Assembly: GCA_004331795.1 (NCBI GenBank)
Contig: SJSR01000007.1
Coordinates: 22,062-86,061 of the forward strand
Length of the DNA stretch: 64,000 nucleotides
Direction of reading: 5' to 3'
DNA from: Erythrobacteraceae bacterium CFH 75059
GTDB lineage: Bacteria > Pseudomonadota > Alphaproteobacteria > Sphingomonadales > Sphingomonadaceae
Below the pieces are notes generated by a model. That model searched no databases, was not told the origin of the DNA, and worked only from the letters and a program-made list of their open reading frames with translations. Positions 61,154 to 64,000 of this stretch are shown piece by piece; within the stretch, counting starts at the first letter, position 1; every line of letters begins with the position of its first letter. The translations under genes were made by a program, and so were the position numbers.

Positions 61154-61288
61154 TCAGGCGCAGAGCGTCTTGCGTCCGCGGCGACGACGCGCGCGCAGCA
61201 CCTTGCGGCCGCCCGGAGTGGCCTTGCGCGCGAAAAAGCCGTGGCGGCGCGCACGCACGAGATTGCTGGGCTGAAAAGTGCGCTTCAT
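61154..61288 (-). CDS. rpmH: 50S ribosomal protein L34
   Basis: A 44-residue basic protein beginning [19 protein letters not shown] and ending [11 protein letters not shown], the full L34 family sequence. It is the first gene of the rnpA-yidD-yidC cluster. Its promoter must lie within 61289-61399, where nothing clear was picked. Confidence 0.97.
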   Translation of the reverse strand: MKRTFQPSNLVRARRHGFFARKATPGGRKVLRARRRRGRKTLCA

Positions 61289-61399
61289 CTGTCTATCCCC
61301 GGACCGGCGCGCTCAAGGGGCCGCCGACTGCTGCATCGTTTCCTGAGGCAAGTGCCAAGCACGCGGGCTTTCCGCGCGCAACATCTGGGCGGGCGGCTA

Positions 61400-62308
61400 C
61401 TAGAGGCGCGCCGGCAAGTCAAGCGCCACGGTGGCGGTGCGCTCCTGCCCCGCGGGAGCCGCCGGACCATGCGGATCGCGCCAGGCAAGCTGCAGCTCGA
61501 TGCGCACCGGCCTCAGGTGCCCCGCGGCGCCCGTTCGATCGACCGGTCCGCCTGCCCAGCGCGGTGGCTGTGCGGGTGCCGGCGCGCTGCCACCCTCCGG
61601 AAGCCATCGCGCCATCTCCGCCCCGCTGAGCCACAGGGCCTCGGCGTGGGAGACGGAATTGGTGAAGGCGTAGAAGGCGCGGGCGGCGCCGTCGCTCATC
61701 CCCATGTCGCGGTAGTAGTCGAGATACTGGCGGTTCGGCGCGGCATCGGCGGCAAAGTGCCGCGCCTCGCGTCCGTGCGCATCCTGCCACGAATGGACGG
61801 CAAACCGCGCGCCCGCCGCCAGCCGGCGCTCGCGTCCGGCGAGAAACAGGTCCACCGCGCCCGACCGCACGGATCCGTGAGACGGCACCTGCATCGCCAG
61901 ACCCGCGGCGCGGATCATCCGTCCCAGCTTCAGGTTGGCGCGGTCGTTATAGGTGCCCGGACAATCCACCATGTCGATCTGGCGCAGGCCCGGATGGAGG
62001 CGCAGCATCGCCGCAAACTGCGCCGGCGTGTCGGCATCCGTCGCCCCGACCATCTCGGCGCGCACCCCGTCGATGACGCGGAACGGTCCGAAGCGGCTGG
62101 CCGCGGCGCGCTGATGCGCGTCGAGGACGAAAGCGTGGGCGGGAAAGCCGCCGCCCCGCCAGCGGACATGGTCGAGCGCCGCAAGCGCCAGCGAGGCGTT
62201 GACGGCGCCGGCCGTGCCGGCAACCGCCGGCAGCGACCCCGATGAAGCGTGGACCGGGCCGGCGCCCAGAGCACCGGCAGCGAGCAGCGTGAGAAGCCAG
62301 CGTGCCAT
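61400..62308 (-). CDS. exported protein with ClpP/crotonase-like fold
   Basis: A 302-residue protein with a signal peptide (LLTLLAAGALGAGPVHAS). The middle resembles ClpP-like serine hydrolases: MVDCPGTYNDRANLKLGRMIRAAGL, then PSHGSVRSGAVDLFLAGRERR, whose Ser-Gly-Ala is the likely nucleophile region, and GARFAVHSWQD with a candidate catalytic His. The function is unknown and the active site is inference. It is divergent from the truncated comM start, with 156 bases between them. Confidence 0.7.
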   Translation of the reverse strand: MARWLLTLLAAGALGAGPVHASSGSLPAVAGTAGAVNASLALAALDHVRWRGGGFPAHAFVLDAHQRAAASRFGPFRVIDGVRAEMVGATDADTPAQFAAMLRLHPGLRQIDMVDCPGTYNDRANLKLGRMIRAAGLAMQVPSHGSVRSGAVDLFLAGRERRLAAGARFAVHSWQDAHGREARHFAADAAPNRQYLDYYRDMGMSDGAARAFYAFTNSVSHAEALWLSGAEMARWLPEGGSAPAPAQPPRWAGGPVDRTGAAGHLRPVRIELQLAWRDPHGPAAPAGQERTATVALDLPARL

Positions 62309-62464
62309 GGCTCCGTTTGTCCGCGCAAAAGGTTGACGTTCCCTAAAGGCTGTTTGCCGCGCCCGCGTTCACCATGTTTGCTCGCCAGCGGGCAACTGCC
62401 CGCCGCTATCGCTGCGGCCCCATGCGGCCGCTCGTGCGCCGGCGAACGAACGGAAGGCTTCACG

Positions 62465-62509
62465 GTGGTCACCCTCGTCAGAACAGTCGCCTATCTCGGG
62501 CTTGAGGCG
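62465..62509 (+). pseudogene. comM: truncated comM (YifB) N-terminus
   Basis: A GTG behind GGAAGG starts a reading frame VVTLVRTVAYLGLEA, which matches the N-terminus of alphaproteobacterial ComM/YifB (Mg-chelatase-like AAA helicase of natural transformation). After this 15th codon similarity stops, and the sequence turns abruptly AT-rich and encodes unrelated residues up to a stop near 62593. The gene therefore appears cut by foreign DNA. The identity rests on a short stretch. Confidence 0.55.
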
Positions 62510-62619
62510 AACTTCCTTGCAAATACTATGCGAGAGTGCTTGGGGAGGGCAGCGAAACACTCTTCTCTATCAGTAGAAAAAGAGGCCGCATGATCAACTC
62601 TCATACTTTGATTAGGAGC
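62510..62619. other. left junction of a low-GC island
   Basis: Base composition drops sharply here compared with everything to the left. No gene, hairpin terminator, tRNA end or integrase was recognised in this stretch. The island continues to the right edge of the window. Confidence 0.55.
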
Positions 62620-62817
62620 TTACCTACTATTGCACGCACATCCCTTGCCTTTATCGCAAGACTTCTCCTTGGCGATGCAGCTGTCGCCACAAGCCTTGCC
62701 CTTGCTACATACTTTACAGCAAGTATTTGACCCCGTGACTAATGCTGCGTGACAAGGCGCGACCGGACTACCCGCGAACGCACACGCAAACGCAACAGCA
62801 AGAGCAATTTTGACCAT
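62620..62817 (-). CDS. small exported cysteine-rich protein
   Basis: A 65-residue protein with a signal peptide (KIALAVAFACAFAGSPVAPCHA) and a mature part of about 40 residues containing eight Cys and many Lys: CCKVCSKGKACGDSC then SCDKGKGCAC. It resembles a small family of bacterial exported Cys-rich peptides. Metal binding or several disulfides are possible, but neither is shown. No good ribosome site is seen. It is divergent from the SNase-like gene with a 53-base gap. Confidence 0.7.
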   Translation of the reverse strand: MVKIALAVAFACAFAGSPVAPCHAALVTGSNTCCKVCSKGKACGDSCIAKEKSCDKGKGCACNSR

Positions 62818-62870
62818 TTTAACAATTTAAAGCTACAGCGTCTTTAGAATCAAGCAGAAAGTCAATCGTG

Positions 62871-63311
62871 ATGCTTCTAGAGTTTATCTTGGCAGCGACA
62901 ATCGTTCCGAGCGGGCAGGTGTTTGCCTGCACCCCCATCGCCGTGTGGGACGGTGACGGTCCGGTTTGGTGTGCAGAGGGTCCACGAGTGAGATTGGCTG
63001 GAATTGCTGCGCGAGAAACAGACGGAAGCTGTCGAAGAGGTCACCCCTGCCCACCCGTTTCCGCTGCGGCTTCGAAAGCCGCCCTGATCCGCCTCCTGGG
63101 CACCCCGACGGGCACAATGCCGAGTGGGCACACACGGATTAGCGGTCCCACCTTACGGTGTGTATCGGACGGCCAAGCAGGCGGAAATAGAACCGCCGCC
63201 TGGTGTGTCTCGCCCAGATTTGGCGACATCAACTGCGCGATGGTTAATGGCGGGTGGGCGGCCAAATGGCAAAGATATTGGCGTGGCCACAATTGTAACA
63301 GTGAACAGTGA
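62871..63311 (+). CDS. exported SNase-like nuclease, Cys-rich
   Basis: A 146-residue protein with a short N-terminal hydrophobic segment and a thermonuclease-like (SNase) pattern: Asp27 and Asp29 in VWDGDGP, Arg41 in RVRLAGIAARE, Glu49 at the end of that motif and Arg107 in GNRTAAWC, corresponding to Asp21, Arg35, Glu43 and Arg87 of staphylococcal nuclease (inference by motif). Eight or more Cys suggest a disulfide-stabilised periplasmic or secreted form. It lies in the low-GC island. Confidence 0.75.
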   Translation: MLLEFILAATIVPSGQVFACTPIAVWDGDGPVWCAEGPRVRLAGIAARETDGSCRRGHPCPPVSAAASKAALIRLLGTPTGTMPSGHTRISGPTLRCVSDGQAGGNRTAAWCVSPRFGDINCAMVNGGWAAKWQRYWRGHNCNSEQ

Positions 63312-63327
63312 GCTGAGAGAAACAAGA

Positions 63328-63966
63328 ATGGAAAACTCTGGCACCATTGGAATACAAAGCAGGAAATTGCATATTAGTCTATTTATGAAACTTTGGAAGT
63401 CTGCTATCGTTGTAGGCATCATAATAGTTGCGTACATCCTAGGGTACGACAATGGCCTAAATACCTTAGTCGATCAACGGGATCAGGATATACATGAGCA
63501 CGCTTTTTACGGAGAAGCGCAAGGCGTCATCACCGGAGATGAAGAAGGTGCTATCTCTGATAATTCTAGAGACGAGGAGGCGTTAGTATCGGACGAGACT
63601 TCGCTATGCCTTTCGTATGGATATGAGTGCTCTAACATTCCTGACAGGTTGTACTCAGTCTACGGGAATAGTGTACGTGAGAATCTTAAAGCCGCTGGAC
63701 AATCGCATCTAGCCCAAGATGCTAATTATAATGACGAATATGCATTTGATGGTGAGCACCGCAATCTTCGTTTTATTCCTTCACCTGCACCGTCTACTGC
63801 TATAAATGCAATTCCAATTACGACTAATAGCTATGGGAGATGTGCAGAAAATGGAAGCTGCTATGGTGACATAAGTGAGATTACAGGCAATCCGAAAACG
63901 ATTGAAGTACAGGGTTACTATAGAAGTGACGGTACTTATGTCAGAGGTCATTTTCGAAGTAAATAA
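63328..63966 (+). CDS. membrane-anchored protein of unknown function
   Basis: A 212-residue product from ATG 63328 (behind GAGAGAAAC). It has a basic N-terminus, one transmembrane helix (SAIVVGIIIVAYILG, about 30-45), an acidic region and a C-terminal segment GYYRSDGTYVRGHFRSK. The latter motif recurs at the ends of small exported proteins on mobile elements. Codon use is strongly AT-rich. It is the last gene in the window; 63967-64000 is empty. Confidence 0.65.
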   Translation: MENSGTIGIQSRKLHISLFMKLWKSAIVVGIIIVAYILGYDNGLNTLVDQRDQDIHEHAFYGEAQGVITGDEEGAISDNSRDEEALVSDETSLCLSYGYECSNIPDRLYSVYGNSVRENLKAAGQSHLAQDANYNDEYAFDGEHRNLRFIPSPAPSTAINAIPITTNSYGRCAENGSCYGDISEITGNPKTIEVQGYYRSDGTYVRGHFRSK

Positions 63967-64000
63967 AATTGCCCGGAATAAGTAGATATGGGCTTAAGAA

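Noticed and set aside
62536..62730. Plus-strand open frame of 64 codons opposite the Cys-rich gene
   Set aside because: It is antisense to the better candidate, which has a signal peptide and a patterned Cys-rich mature part.

Overview
The window is a piece of chromosome from a high-GC alphaproteobacterium, most likely of the Sphingomonadales. Evidence for this is the gene order (mltA-tim44 beside secB, rpsT-dnaA, mutM beside ubiE-ubiB-coaBC-dut, rpmH-rnpA-yidD-yidC-engB), a GGAAC-N17-CGTT general-stress (EcfG) promoter in front of a csbD gene, and the style of the protein sequences. The species call is inference; no rRNA gene or other taxonomic marker was compared. No tRNA, rRNA, CRISPR array or transposase gene was seen.

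Layout. 1-8086 (minus strand) is a tightly overlapping type IV secretion operon: virB1-virB2-virB3-virB4-virB6-virB9-virB10-virB11, then the first codons of a probable virB8 running off the left edge. No virB5, virB7 or virD4 is visible. 8284-10284 is a TPP riboswitch with thiC. 10344-11426 holds a DUF2726 nuclease-fold protein and the stress gene csbD. 11440-18157 holds an S9 peptidase and a divergent sugar locus (GH1 hydrolase and SMP-30 lactonase against galactonate dehydratase and mutarotase) that fits oxidative, non-phosphorylating galactose use. 18226-22114 is a translationally coupled pair, a double-domain KaiC-like ATPase and a hybrid histidine kinase. 22154-24498 is a glutathione-dependent formaldehyde detoxification operon with an extra VOC gene. 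24581-25285 is a solitary low-GC FkbM methyltransferase.

25314-27437 is ruvAB, but a compact unit lies between ruvA and ruvB: a GIY-YIG nuclease gene bounded by near-identical 31-bp inverted repeats, each itself a hairpin. I consider this the best candidate for an under-described mobile system in the window. 27651-33558 holds aroC and a peroxide-defence block (ahpC, ahpF, katG), with strong hairpins between ahpC and ahpF. 33668-47573 is mostly housekeeping: a TauE permease, Smr protein, MltA, a Tim44-like protein, SecB, MurJ, TrpS, a DUF4136 lipoprotein, Dut, a CoaBC with an unusual acidic linker, UbiB, UbiE, MutM and S20.

48035-57908 runs through dnaA, a MoeB/ThiF enzyme, an isoaspartyl peptidase, a YnfA-like protein, a sirtuin, dapB, nth, a dicarboxylate carrier, dapE, an S1/P1 nuclease and a GST. 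57969-61288 (minus strand) is the engB-yidC-yidD-rnpA-rpmH cluster read backwards; rnpA seems to need a non-standard start codon. After a ClpP-like exported protein (61400-62308), base composition drops sharply at about 62510, inside what looks like the first 15 codons of comM. The remaining DNA to 64000 is a low-GC island edge carrying a cysteine-rich exported peptide, an SNase-like exported nuclease and an unknown membrane-anchored protein.
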